In this document: piece by piece, positions 34,862 to 43,285 of the stretch | Position numbering within the stretch: the stretch's first letter is position 1 | Layout of the letters: every line of letters starts with the position of its first letter | From: Rhizobium sp. S152 | Lineage (GTDB): Bacteria; Pseudomonadota; Alphaproteobacteria; Rhizobiales; Rhizobiaceae | Assembly: GCF_030380735.1 (NCBI RefSeq) | Contig: NZ_JAUDRZ010000030.1 | Coordinates: 667,548-731,547, forward strand | DNA length: 64,000 nt | Direction: 5' to 3' | Translations under genes and position numbers: made by a program | The notes under the pieces: model-generated | What the model was told of the DNA's origin: nothing | The model's input: the letters and a program-made list of their open reading frames with translations, nothing else | Databases searched by the model: none

Positions 34862-35935
34862 ATGAGACGAGACTACGGGGCGGCGTCATTTGCGACGGGA
34901 ATGCGATGGCTTGGTCTGTCACTGATCTGTGCGACGGTCACGGCATGCGGCACGGCGCCCACAGTGGCCAAGCGCACCCACGGTAAGGAATATTTCTCCG
35001 AGAAGGAATATGGCGTCAAGGCGAGCCCGCGCGTCGCCACCGGCAACAACATTCCCAAGGGCGGCGGTCGCTACATCGTCGGCAATCCCTACATGGTCAA
35101 GGGTAAGATGTATTACCCGAAGGAAGACTTCTCCTACAACAAGGTGGGCATCGCCTCGTGGTACGGTTCGGCCTTCCATGGCCGCCTGACGGCCAACGGC
35201 GAAGTTTACGACCAGATGCACCTTTCCGCCGCGCATCCGACATTCCCGCTGCCGAGCTACGCCCGCGTCACCAATATCGAAAACGGTTCGTCCGTCATCG
35301 TTCGCGTCAACGATCGAGGGCCCTATCATGAGGGCCGCATCATCGACCTGTCGAACAAGACCGCCGATATGCTCGACTTGCAGCACAGCGGCACCGGCAA
35401 TGTTCGCGTGCAGTATGTCGGCAAGGCCCGCATGGACGGCCACGACATGCCCTATCTGATGGCGTCTTATGTGCCGAAGGGTAGCCGTATGCCCGGCATC
35501 AATCCGGGCGAAGGGCAGATCGCCAGCGGTGTCATGGTTGCGTCGAACAGCAAGCGGATCACCGCCGATCAGTTGAGGAGTGCCGGCGATTACTCAGCGC
35601 CGTCAAACGTGCCGGTTCCCCTGTCCGCCACCTCCTACGCCGGCTCCACGCCGAGCGGCGGTCCTTACGAGGCGCCGGTCCCGACACCGCTGCGCGCGCC
35701 GTCCTTCGGCAACGGAGCGCCGACCTTCGAGCAGACGGTATTCCTGCCAGAAATTGGACCCGTTCCCTATGAACGGCCTTATGGCGGCCCGCAGGGCTCG
35801 CTGGCCATGGGCTATCAGGAAGAGGCGGTGAAGACGGTTACCGTCGACCTCGCCTTCGACGCGGTCATGGTTCGCAACGACGGGCTGACGCAGGATGCGA
35901 TCCTGAAATCGTGGAAGCGCCAGAAAAGCAAGTGA
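34862..35935 (+). CDS. rlpA: RlpA-like septal lipoprotein
   Basis: A 357-residue lipoprotein, likely a septal peptidoglycan lytic transglycosylase. A signal with lipobox-like CATVTAC precedes the double-psi barrel: GIASWYGSAFHGRLTANGEV, LSAAHPTFPLPSYARVTN, VRVNDRGPYHEGRIIDLS. The catalytic-type D-R-G-P-Y is present. The C-terminal ~150 residues are Pro/Ser-rich without a SPOR domain, unlike E. coli RlpA. The ATG at 34862 is chosen over GTG at 34853. A penicillin-binding-protein-like gene follows, which fits a cell-wall pair. Confidence 0.88.
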   Translation: MRRDYGAASFATGMRWLGLSLICATVTACGTAPTVAKRTHGKEYFSEKEYGVKASPRVATGNNIPKGGGRYIVGNPYMVKGKMYYPKEDFSYNKVGIASWYGSAFHGRLTANGEVYDQMHLSAAHPTFPLPSYARVTNIENGSSVIVRVNDRGPYHEGRIIDLSNKTADMLDLQHSGTGNVRVQYVGKARMDGHDMPYLMASYVPKGSRMPGINPGEGQIASGVMVASNSKRITADQLRSAGDYSAPSNVPVPLSATSYAGSTPSGGPYEAPVPTPLRAPSFGNGAPTFEQTVFLPEIGPVPYERPYGGPQGSLAMGYQEEAVKTVTVDLAFDAVMVRNDGLTQDAILKSWKRQKSK

Positions 35936-36006
35936 TCGGGTCGGTTGTAACCGCGCCGATCCGCATCTAAAATCGCTACGTGTCGCTGGTTTGCATGGGG
36001 GTCCGG

Positions 36007-37203
36007 ATGTTCAAGCGCGTGATCAGGATTTGCGCCTGCCTTCTGCCTCTGGCCTCCGGCGCGCTCGCCGCCGGAGGCGATCAGGCGCCTGCTTTCGTGA
36101 CCAAGGCCGCACAAGCCTATATGATCGAAGCTTCGACCGGAACGGTCCTGCTCGCCAAGAACGAAAACCAGACCTTCTCGCCGGCATCGCTTGCCAAGTT
36201 GATGACGATGGAGCTCGTTTTCGGCGCCGTCACCAACAAGCAGATCACCCTCGATACGCAATATCCGGTCTCCGAGAACGCGTGGCGGACCGGTGGCGCG
36301 CCGTCGCGCACGGCAACGATGTTCGCGGCGCTGAAGTCGAATGTGCGCGTCGAGGACCTCATCAAGGGCATCGCGATCCAGGGCGCCAACGACAGCTGCA
36401 TCATACTGGCCGAAGGGATGAGCGGCGGCGAGCTCGGTTTTGCCGATGCCATGACGCGGCGGGCAAAGACGCTCGGCATGCAGCGCTCGATCTTCGGCAA
36501 CTCCACCGGCCTGCCTGACGGCAAGAGCAAGACGACCGCCTTCGATATGGTCACGCTCGCAGCAGAGCTGCAGAGCGCCTATCCGGAGCTTTATGCCTAT
36601 TTCGCAATGCCGGATTTCGAATGGAACAAGATCTTCCAGCGAAACCGCAATCCGCTGCTTGGCCTCGGTCTTGGCGTCGATGGCCTGGCGACGGGCTTTG
36701 CCGAAGGCGAGGGCTATTCGATCGTCGCTTCCGCCCAGAACAACGGCCGGCGGCTGTTTCTGGCGCTCGGCGGCATTGCGTCGGACAAGGAACGCACGGA
36801 AGAGGCGCGACGCGTTCTCGAATGGGGCCTGACATCATTCGAGAGCCGGCAGCTATTCGCGGATAATGAGGTCATCGGTTCCGCGAGCGTCTATGGCGGT
36901 ACATCGCGCAGCGTCGATCTGGTCGCCAAGGTGCCGCTCAGCGTCTATATCCCGACCAGCAATCCGGAACGCCTGTCAGCGCGCATCATCTACCGGTGGC
37001 CGCTGGCGGCACCCGTCGAAGCGGGCCGAGAGGTGGGGACGTTGCGGGTCATGGCTGGAGCCAGGCTCCTTCGCGAGGTTCCGCTCTATACCAAGGAGAG
37101 CGTTGGCGTCGGCTCGCTGAGCAGCCGAGCCATCGATGCCGTGATGGAACTTGGTGAAACGCTGCTATTTTCATGGCTATGGGATAAGCCAGAGGCCACG
37201 TAA
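36007..37203 (+). CDS. DacA/PBP5-like protein with degenerate active site
   Basis: A 398-residue D-Ala-D-Ala carboxypeptidase family protein with a signal peptide (MFKRVIRICACLLPLASGAL). The SxxK motif is intact (S61-L-A-K64). The SxN motif reads G126-A-N128 (QGANDSC), with the serine replaced. The KTG motif reads A228-T-G230 (GLATGF), with the lysine replaced. The C-terminal PBP5 beta domain is present (VPLSVYIPTSNPERLSARI). Loss of two catalytic residues suggests a non-catalytic peptidoglycan-binding role or altered chemistry. A frame continues upstream to GTG 35980, but ATG 36007 gives the best signal peptide. Confidence 0.85.
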   Translation: MFKRVIRICACLLPLASGALAAGGDQAPAFVTKAAQAYMIEASTGTVLLAKNENQTFSPASLAKLMTMELVFGAVTNKQITLDTQYPVSENAWRTGGAPSRTATMFAALKSNVRVEDLIKGIAIQGANDSCIILAEGMSGGELGFADAMTRRAKTLGMQRSIFGNSTGLPDGKSKTTAFDMVTLAAELQSAYPELYAYFAMPDFEWNKIFQRNRNPLLGLGLGVDGLATGFAEGEGYSIVASAQNNGRRLFLALGGIASDKERTEEARRVLEWGLTSFESRQLFADNEVIGSASVYGGTSRSVDLVAKVPLSVYIPTSNPERLSARIIYRWPLAAPVEAGREVGTLRVMAGARLLREVPLYTKESVGVGSLSSRAIDAVMELGETLLFSWLWDKPEAT

Positions 37204-37330
37204 GCATCGCATTTGCGATCACCGTGAGTATCCGCACGCCTAGACCCCTTGAAGGTTTCACTCTGGAGCGTCTTCGGCTAGAGCTAGGATAGGGACGCGG
37301 GCGCGCGCGTCGAAATGCAGGAAAGTATCA

Positions 37331-38014
37331 TTGCCGGGAGCTGCTGGATTATTCGTTACGTTCGAGGGCGGAGAAGGTGCGGGAAAGTCCACGCAGATCC
37401 GCCATCTCGCCGAATCGCTCCGGGCGCGTGGGCATGACGTGCTTCTGACGCGCGAACCTGGCGGATCGAAAGGAGCAGAGGCCGTGCGCCATGTGCTGCT
37501 ATCCGGCGCCGCCGAAGCCTTCGGCACGCGCATGGAGGCGATCCTGTTCGCCGCGGCCCGCAACGACCACGTCGAGGAACTCATTCGCCCGGCGATATCA
37601 GCGGGTATGATCGTGCTCTGCGACCGCTTCATCGACTCCTCGCGCGTCTATCAGGGCGTGACCGGCAATTTGGAACCCGAATTCATCGAGACCCTGCAGC
37701 GCGTTGCCATCAACGGCATCGTGCCCGATTGCACCTTGATCCTCGATCTTCCTGCCCGGACGGGCCTGGAGCGCGCAAGACGCCGCGGCGCGGCCGGTGA
37801 TGTCGCGCCAGATCGCTTCGAGAAGGAGGAGATGGAGACGCATGAAAAGCGCCGCGAAGCTTTTCTCGACATCGCCTCCCGCGAACCGGAGCGCTGCCAT
37901 GTCATCGATGCGACGCAGCCGGAAGAGCAGATCGCGGCTCTCGTCCGCGAGCATGTTGATCGCCTGCTCGAGCCGAAGGTTACAAACAGTCTGGCGGAGG
38001 TGAGCGATGAGTGA
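37331..38014 (+). CDS. tmk: Thymidylate kinase
   Basis: Phosphorylates dTMP to dTDP. P-loop FVTFEGGEGAGKSTQIRHL (residues 8-26), DRx motif VLCDRFIDSSRVYQG and the lid region ARRRGAAGDVAPDRFEKEEM are visible. 227 residues, normal length. The start is TTG at 37331, supported by AGGAAA 6 nt upstream; no in-frame ATG exists nearby. The stop overlaps the holB start by 8 bp, so the pair is translationally coupled. Confidence 0.95.
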   Translation: MPGAAGLFVTFEGGEGAGKSTQIRHLAESLRARGHDVLLTREPGGSKGAEAVRHVLLSGAAEAFGTRMEAILFAAARNDHVEELIRPAISAGMIVLCDRFIDSSRVYQGVTGNLEPEFIETLQRVAINGIVPDCTLILDLPARTGLERARRRGAAGDVAPDRFEKEEMETHEKRREAFLDIASREPERCHVIDATQPEEQIAALVREHVDRLLEPKVTNSLAEVSDE

Positions 38015-39032
38015 CGAACGCCCGGGCCTCCTCGACGGTGCCATCTGGCCCGCAGACAACACCAAGCTTTTCGGCCACGAGGAGGCGGAAGCCTTCCTGG
38101 CGCAGTGCTACCGCTCCGGCAAGAACCACCACGCGATCCTGATCGAGGGGCCACAGGGCATCGGCAAGGCGACGCTGGCCTTCCGCTTCGTCAATCATGT
38201 GCTTTCACACCCCGATCCGCTGACGGCGCCTGAGCGCATGGCAGACCCCGATCCGTCCTCGGCGGTTAGCCGCCAGATTTCATCCGGCGCGTCGCACAAC
38301 GTCCTGCACCTCGCCCGCCCGGTCGACGAAAAGACCGGCAAGGTGAAATCCGCAATCACGGTGGAGGAGGCGAGACGGGCAGGCCGCTTCTTCTCGCAGA
38401 CATCGGGCACCGGAAATTGGCGCATCGTCATCATCGATCCGGCCGACGACATGAACCGCAACGCCGCCAACGCCATCCTGAAGATCCTGGAGGAGCCGCC
38501 GAAGCGGGCGCTGTTCCTGTTGATCTCGCATGCGCCGGGCAAACTGCTGCCGACAATTCGCTCGCGCTGCCTGCCGCTGAAGCTCTCTGCCCTTCGCGAC
38601 GATGCGATGAACAGGGCGCTGGCCAATCTCGGCGTCGATGCCGGCGACGCCGGTCTGCTCGCGGCAGCCAACGGCAGCGTCGGAGAGGCGCTGAAGCTGA
38701 TCAACTATGGCGGCGGCGAGATCATCGCGGCCTATGAGGAGGTCTTGTCCGCGCAAGGTCCTTCCGCACGCAAGGCGATGCATCGCTTGGCCGACGCGGT
38801 TTCCGGCAAGGACAGCGATACGATCTTCGAGTTCTTTGCAAGCCATATCGGCGACGATCTGATGGCGCGCGCGCGCGCCGCCGCGATTGCCGGCCAGGTG
38901 GCGGCCGCCGAGCGCCTCTCGCGCCTGCATGCCGATATCATCGAACGCTTCGCCGTTTCCGATGCCTATAATCTCGATCGCAAGCAGACGATCCTCGGCA
39001 TTCTCGGCGAGATCAAGCAACCGGGGCCGTAA
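38007..39032 (+). CDS. holB: DNA polymerase III subunit delta'
   Basis: The clamp-loader delta' subunit (341 residues). Residues about 47-58 read EGPQGIGKATLAF, a P-loop with Ala after the Lys, i.e. the degenerate ATP site usual for delta', which does not bind ATP. ADDMNRNAANAILKILEEPP is the conserved sensor-proximal helix, followed by the SRC motif IRSRCLPL. The tmk-holB-metG-tatD order is common in alphaproteobacteria, although here a minus-strand transporter gene interrupts it. Confidence 0.93.
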   Translation: MSDERPGLLDGAIWPADNTKLFGHEEAEAFLAQCYRSGKNHHAILIEGPQGIGKATLAFRFVNHVLSHPDPLTAPERMADPDPSSAVSRQISSGASHNVLHLARPVDEKTGKVKSAITVEEARRAGRFFSQTSGTGNWRIVIIDPADDMNRNAANAILKILEEPPKRALFLLISHAPGKLLPTIRSRCLPLKLSALRDDAMNRALANLGVDAGDAGLLAAANGSVGEALKLINYGGGEIIAAYEEVLSAQGPSARKAMHRLADAVSGKDSDTIFEFFASHIGDDLMARARAAAIAGQVAAAERLSRLHADIIERFAVSDAYNLDRKQTILGILGEIKQPGP

Positions 39033-39036
39033 ACTA

Positions 39037-39837
39037 TCAGGCGGTCAGGAGTTTCCAGGCGACAACGGCGAGCGTCAGAGCCAGTACGATGCGGATAGTG
39101 CGCTCGTGCAGCTTCGGCGCGAGCAGGCTGCCGGCAATGATGCCGGGGATCGAGCCTACAAGCAGCGCGAGCAGCATGCCCCAGTCGATCTCACCGATCA
39201 TCCAGTAGCCCATGCCGCCGATCAGCGTCAGCGGCACGGCATGGACGATATCGGAACCGACGATTTCGCGGACATCGAGGCGCGGATAGAGCACAAGAAG
39301 GACGGTGACCCCGAGCGCGCCGGCGCCGACCGAGGTCAGCGTCACCAGGATGCCGAGCGCGAGCCCGAGGATTACGGTGAAGGCAGAGACGGTGAGGGGC
39401 GAGGGCGCGGATCGCTCGCCCATCGCGCGCCGGGCAAAGGCGAGCACCGGCTTGCGGAAGATCAGCATCACGGCAGTGAGGACCAGCAGCCAGCCAAGCG
39501 CCGTCGTGATGGTATGGGCAACACCGATGCTCTTGCGGTCGACACCTGCCATCAGCCAGAGCATCAGCAGCGCTGCGGGCACGCTGCCCGCAGCCAGGCA
39601 GCCGACGACCCGCCAGTTGACGCGTCCATGCATGCCATGCACAGCCGTGCCGGCTGATTTGGTGACGGCGGCATAGAGCAGGTCGGTGCCAACGGCCGTG
39701 GCCGGATGGACGCCGAACAGAAGCACCAGCAGCGGCGTCATGAGCGATCCGCCGCCGACGCCTGTAATGCCGACGAGCGCGCCGACGAATAGGCCGGACA
39801 GCGAGTAGAGCGGATTAAAATCGGAAAGGAACGTCAA
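39037..39837 (-). CDS. TSUP-family (TauE/SafE) membrane permease
   Basis: A 266-residue, eight-segment permease of the sulfite/organosulfonate exporter family (PF01925). Typical motifs are VGITGVGGGSLMTPLLVLLF near the N-terminus and TLTSVGAGALGVTVLLVLYP in the second half. The start is probably TTG at 39837 (LTFLSDFNP...), which has AGAGG 8 nt upstream; the open frame to 40023 upstream lacks signal or membrane character. It is inserted between holB and metG on the opposite strand. Substrate unknown. Confidence 0.85.
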   Translation of the reverse strand: MTFLSDFNPLYSLSGLFVGALVGITGVGGGSLMTPLLVLLFGVHPATAVGTDLLYAAVTKSAGTAVHGMHGRVNWRVVGCLAAGSVPAALLMLWLMAGVDRKSIGVAHTITTALGWLLVLTAVMLIFRKPVLAFARRAMGERSAPSPLTVSAFTVILGLALGILVTLTSVGAGALGVTVLLVLYPRLDVREIVGSDIVHAVPLTLIGGMGYWMIGEIDWGMLLALLVGSIPGIIAGSLLAPKLHERTIRIVLALTLAVVAWKLLTA

Positions 39838-40069
39838 GCAGCCGACCTCTGGCTTGCGCGGTCGATGCTGTCGCGGGGAACCGGTGATGTCAAACTGCGA
39901 GTCCCCTCGTGTGAGCGTCCTCTTTGGGTAGAATGTGCTCAAAAACGAGTCAAGTGCGGTACGCCTGCACGCGGTAAATCCCTCGCGCCTTTCGAAACTT
40001 AGTGTTTCGCTTCGCCGCCACATGCGCTAAGGAGCGGCATATAAATTTCAAAGAATAAGCCGCACGAGA

Positions 40070-41632
40070 ATGGCCGCCATGACAGACAAGACACCCTTCT
40101 ACATCACCACCGCGATTTCCTACCCGAACGGCAAGCCGCACATCGGCCACGCCTACGAGCTGATCGCGACGGATGCCATGGCGCGCTACCAGCGCCTCGA
40201 CGGCAAGGACGTGTTCTTCCTGACCGGCACAGACGAGCATGGCCAGAAGATGCAGCAGACGGCTCGCGCCGAAGGCATCACCGCGCAGGAACTCGCCGAC
40301 CGCAATTCCGGCGAATTCCAGGCGATGGCCAAGCTCCTCAACGCCTCGAACGACGACTTCATCCGCACCACGCAGGAGCGTCACCACGAGACGTCGCGCA
40401 ACATCTGGAACCTGATGGCCGATGCCGGCGACATCTACAAGGACAGCTACGCCGGCTGGTACTCGGTGCGTGACGAGGCCTATTACCAGGAAAACGAGAC
40501 CGAGCTGCGCGCCGACGGCGTGCGCTACGGACCGCAGGGCACGCCCGTCGAATGGGTGGAGGAAGCCAGCTACTTCTTCAAGCTCTCCGAATACCAGGAC
40601 AAGCTCTTGGCCCTCTACGAAGCGGAGCCCGATTTCATCGGCCCGGCCGAGCGCCGCAACGAGGTGATCGCCTTCGTCAAGTCGGGGCTGAAGGATCTGT
40701 CGATCTCGCGCACGACCTTCGACTGGGGCATCAAAGTGCCCAATGATCCTGAGCATGTGATGTACGTCTGGGTCGACGCGCTGACCAACTACCTCACAGC
40801 CACCGGCTACCTTGAGGACAGGAACGGCCCACGCGCCAAGTATTGGCCGGCCGACGTCCATATCATCGGCAAGGACATCATCCGCTTCCACGCCGTCTAC
40901 TGGCCTGCCTTCCTGATGTCGGCCAAGCTGCCGCTGCCCAAGCGCGTTTTCGCGCATGGTTTCGTGCTGGCCAAGGGCGGCGAGAAGATGTCGAAGTCGC
41001 TCGGCAACGTGCTCGATCCGTTCGAGCTCATCGAGCATTTCGGCCTCGACGCGATCCGCTACTTCCTGATGCGCGAAATCTCGTTCGGTCATGACGGCAA
41101 CTGCAGCGAAGAGGCGATTGGCACCCGCATCAACGCCGACCTCGCCAACGGCATCGGCAACCTCGCCAGCCGATCGCTGTCGATGATCGGCAAAAACTGC
41201 GAAGGCAGGGTGCCCGTCTGCGGTCCGCTGACCGACGAGGACAAGGCGATGCTTGATGCCGTCGACTCGCTGCTCGCTTCGACGCGCGAGGACATGGGCA
41301 ACCAGCTCATCCATCGCGCGCTGACGTCCATTATCGCTGTTGTGTCCGAGACTGACCGCTATTTCGCTGGCCAGAAGCCCTGGGCGCTGAAGGATACCGA
41401 TCCTGATCGCATGGGGACCGTACTTTACGTTACGGCCGAAGTTGTGCGCCAGATCGCTATCCTGCTGCAGCCCTTCGTTCCGGGCTCCGCCGAAAAGCTG
41501 CTCGATCTCGTTGGTGCAGCCGCCGACCAGCGCGACTTTACGGTGCTGGGTGAAACCGGTCGCTTGGTTTCGGGCACGCCGCTCGAAGCGCCGACGCCGG
41601 TCTTCCCGCGTTACGTCGCGCCGAAGGCGTGA
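40070..41632 (+). CDS. metG: Methionyl-tRNA synthetase
   Basis: Class I aminoacyl-tRNA synthetase of 520 residues. The HIGH motif is PHIGHAYE (about residues 24-31) and the KMSKS loop is GGEKMSKSLGN (about 303-313). A shorter ALA-type MetG without the C-terminal tRNA-binding dimer domain. FYITTAISYPNGK is the canonical N-terminus. The alternative ATG at 40079 is possible. Antisense frames inside it are shadows. Confidence 0.97.
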   Translation: MAAMTDKTPFYITTAISYPNGKPHIGHAYELIATDAMARYQRLDGKDVFFLTGTDEHGQKMQQTARAEGITAQELADRNSGEFQAMAKLLNASNDDFIRTTQERHHETSRNIWNLMADAGDIYKDSYAGWYSVRDEAYYQENETELRADGVRYGPQGTPVEWVEEASYFFKLSEYQDKLLALYEAEPDFIGPAERRNEVIAFVKSGLKDLSISRTTFDWGIKVPNDPEHVMYVWVDALTNYLTATGYLEDRNGPRAKYWPADVHIIGKDIIRFHAVYWPAFLMSAKLPLPKRVFAHGFVLAKGGEKMSKSLGNVLDPFELIEHFGLDAIRYFLMREISFGHDGNCSEEAIGTRINADLANGIGNLASRSLSMIGKNCEGRVPVCGPLTDEDKAMLDAVDSLLASTREDMGNQLIHRALTSIIAVVSETDRYFAGQKPWALKDTDPDRMGTVLYVTAEVVRQIAILLQPFVPGSAEKLLDLVGAAADQRDFTVLGETGRLVSGTPLEAPTPVFPRYVAPKA

Positions 41633-41639
41633 GGCAAAG

Positions 41640-42422
41640 ATGCTGATCGATACCCATTGCCATCTGGATTTCGCCGACTTCGAAGAGGAGCGCGACGAGA
41701 TCGTCAAACGTGCGCACGACAGCGGCGTCAAGCAGATGGTGACGATCTCCACACGGGTGCGCAAGCTCGACAGCCTGCTTGCGATCACCGAGAAGTATCC
41801 GTCCGTCTTCTGCTCCGTCGGCACGCATCCCAACAATGCCGACGAAGAATTGGACATCCAAGCCGAAGACCTGATCCGTCTGGCGAATGCGCATGAGAAG
41901 GTGGTGGCGATCGGCGAGGCGGGTCTCGACTACTTCTACGACACGCAGAAGCCCGAGGATCAGAAGACCGGGCTGCTGCGCCACATCGAGGCCGCCCGCG
42001 TAACCAAACTGCCGCTGGTCATTCACAGCCGCAGCGCCGACGAGGATATGGCCGCGATCTTGATCGAGGAAACGGGGAAGGGCGCCTTCCCCTTCATCCT
42101 GCATTGCTTTTCGGCCGGCGCGGATCTGGCGCGCGTTGGTGTCGAGCTCGGCGGCTACATCTCCTTCTCCGGCATCCTGACCTTCCCGAAGTCGCAGGAG
42201 CTGCGCGACATCGCCGCCACCGTCCCGCACGACCGTCTGCTGGTCGAGACCGATGCGCCCTATCTCGCGCCGAAGCGCTGGCGCGGCAAGCGCAACGAGC
42301 CGTCCTATGTTGTCAACACGGCGGAAGTGCTCGCCGAGACTCTCGGCCTCAGCTATGCCGAGATGGCCGCGATCACGACGGACAATGCCTTCCGTTGCTT
42401 CTCCAAGATGCCAAGGATCTGA
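41640..42422 (+). CDS. tatD: TatD-family metallo-deoxyribonuclease
   Basis: A 260-residue TIM-barrel metal-dependent hydrolase. Metal ligands are readable: H6 and H8 in LIDTHCHLD, E in AIGEAGLDYFYD, H in PLVIHSRSA and HCFSAG, D in LVETDAPYLAP. Probable 3'-5' DNase or D-aminoacyl-tRNA hydrolase-like housekeeping role. The ATG at 41640 lies 7 bp after the metG stop and the next gene starts 4 bp after its stop, so the three form one operon. Confidence 0.93.
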   Translation: MLIDTHCHLDFADFEEERDEIVKRAHDSGVKQMVTISTRVRKLDSLLAITEKYPSVFCSVGTHPNNADEELDIQAEDLIRLANAHEKVVAIGEAGLDYFYDTQKPEDQKTGLLRHIEAARVTKLPLVIHSRSADEDMAAILIEETGKGAFPFILHCFSAGADLARVGVELGGYISFSGILTFPKSQELRDIAATVPHDRLLVETDAPYLAPKRWRGKRNEPSYVVNTAEVLAETLGLSYAEMAAITTDNAFRCFSKMPRI

Positions 42423-42426
42423 CACG

Positions 42427-43260
42427 GTGGGCTACAGGCGGCGGTTCACCATTCTCGGCTGTTCCTCGTCTCCGGGCGTTCCACGCATCACCGGCGATTG
42501 GGGTGCCTGTAATCCCGACAATCCGAAGAACCGGCGCACCCGCGCCGCCTTCATGATCCAGCAATATGACGACAACGGCGGTGTGACCACCGTCGTCATC
42601 GATACCGGTCCCGACTTTCGTGAGCAGATGATCGCCGCCAGGGTCGAACACGTCGATGCGGTGATGTACACGCACGCGCATGCCGATCACATCCATGGGC
42701 TGGACGATCTGCGCGGCTATTATTTCGGGTCCCAGCAGCGCGTCCCGATCTACGCCGACCGGCCTACCATGGACCGTATTCGCCAGGGCTTCGGCTATTG
42801 CCTGGAAACCCCGCCGGGGAGCAATTATCCGCCGATCGTGGAAGCAAGGCTGATCGAGGATATCGAAAGCCCGGTGCGCATCACCGGCGCCGGCGGCACC
42901 ATTTCGCTACGGTCGCACGTGCAGCAGCATGGCGACATCACGTCGCTGGGATTCCGGGTAGGCGATGTCGCTTATTGTAGCGATATCAGTGATTTCCCGC
43001 CCGAAACTATTGCAAAGCTGGAAGGCCTCGATGTCCTCGTCATCGACGCGCTCCAGTATCGCTATCATCCGAGCCACCTGTCGCTCGAACAGTCGCTCGA
43101 CTGGATAGCACGCCTGCAGCCCAAGCGCGCCATCCTCACCCATATGCACACGCCGCTGGATTACGACACAGTCATGGGCGAGACGCCGGATCACGTCGTC
43201 CCCGCGTATGACCAGATGAGCTTCGAGGTCGAACTGGAAAGCCTGGAGCACGGAGACTAA
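42427..43260 (+). CDS. PhnP-like metallo-beta-lactamase-fold hydrolase
   Basis: A 277-residue MBL-fold phosphodiesterase of the PhnP/ElaC-like family. The zinc motif HxHxDH is YTHAHADHIHGLDDLRGYYF. An N-terminal FTILGCSSSPGVPRITGDWG and a C-terminal HPSHLSLEQSLDWIARLQPK plus LTHMHTPLDY supply the remaining ligands. It uses a GTG start 4 bp after tatD. In this position it is the common tatD companion in rhizobia, with no phosphonate genes adjacent, so PhnP pathway function is not implied. Confidence 0.9.
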   Translation: MGYRRRFTILGCSSSPGVPRITGDWGACNPDNPKNRRTRAAFMIQQYDDNGGVTTVVIDTGPDFREQMIAARVEHVDAVMYTHAHADHIHGLDDLRGYYFGSQQRVPIYADRPTMDRIRQGFGYCLETPPGSNYPPIVEARLIEDIESPVRITGAGGTISLRSHVQQHGDITSLGFRVGDVAYCSDISDFPPETIAKLEGLDVLVIDALQYRYHPSHLSLEQSLDWIARLQPKRAILTHMHTPLDYDTVMGETPDHVVPAYDQMSFEVELESLEHGD

Positions 43261-43285
43261 GCCCACGCGTTCCGCCCGCGTCGTC

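Noticed and set aside
39950..41857. 635-residue open frame antisense to metG
   Set aside because: Opposite strand of a certain synthetase gene; composition is that of a shadow frame.
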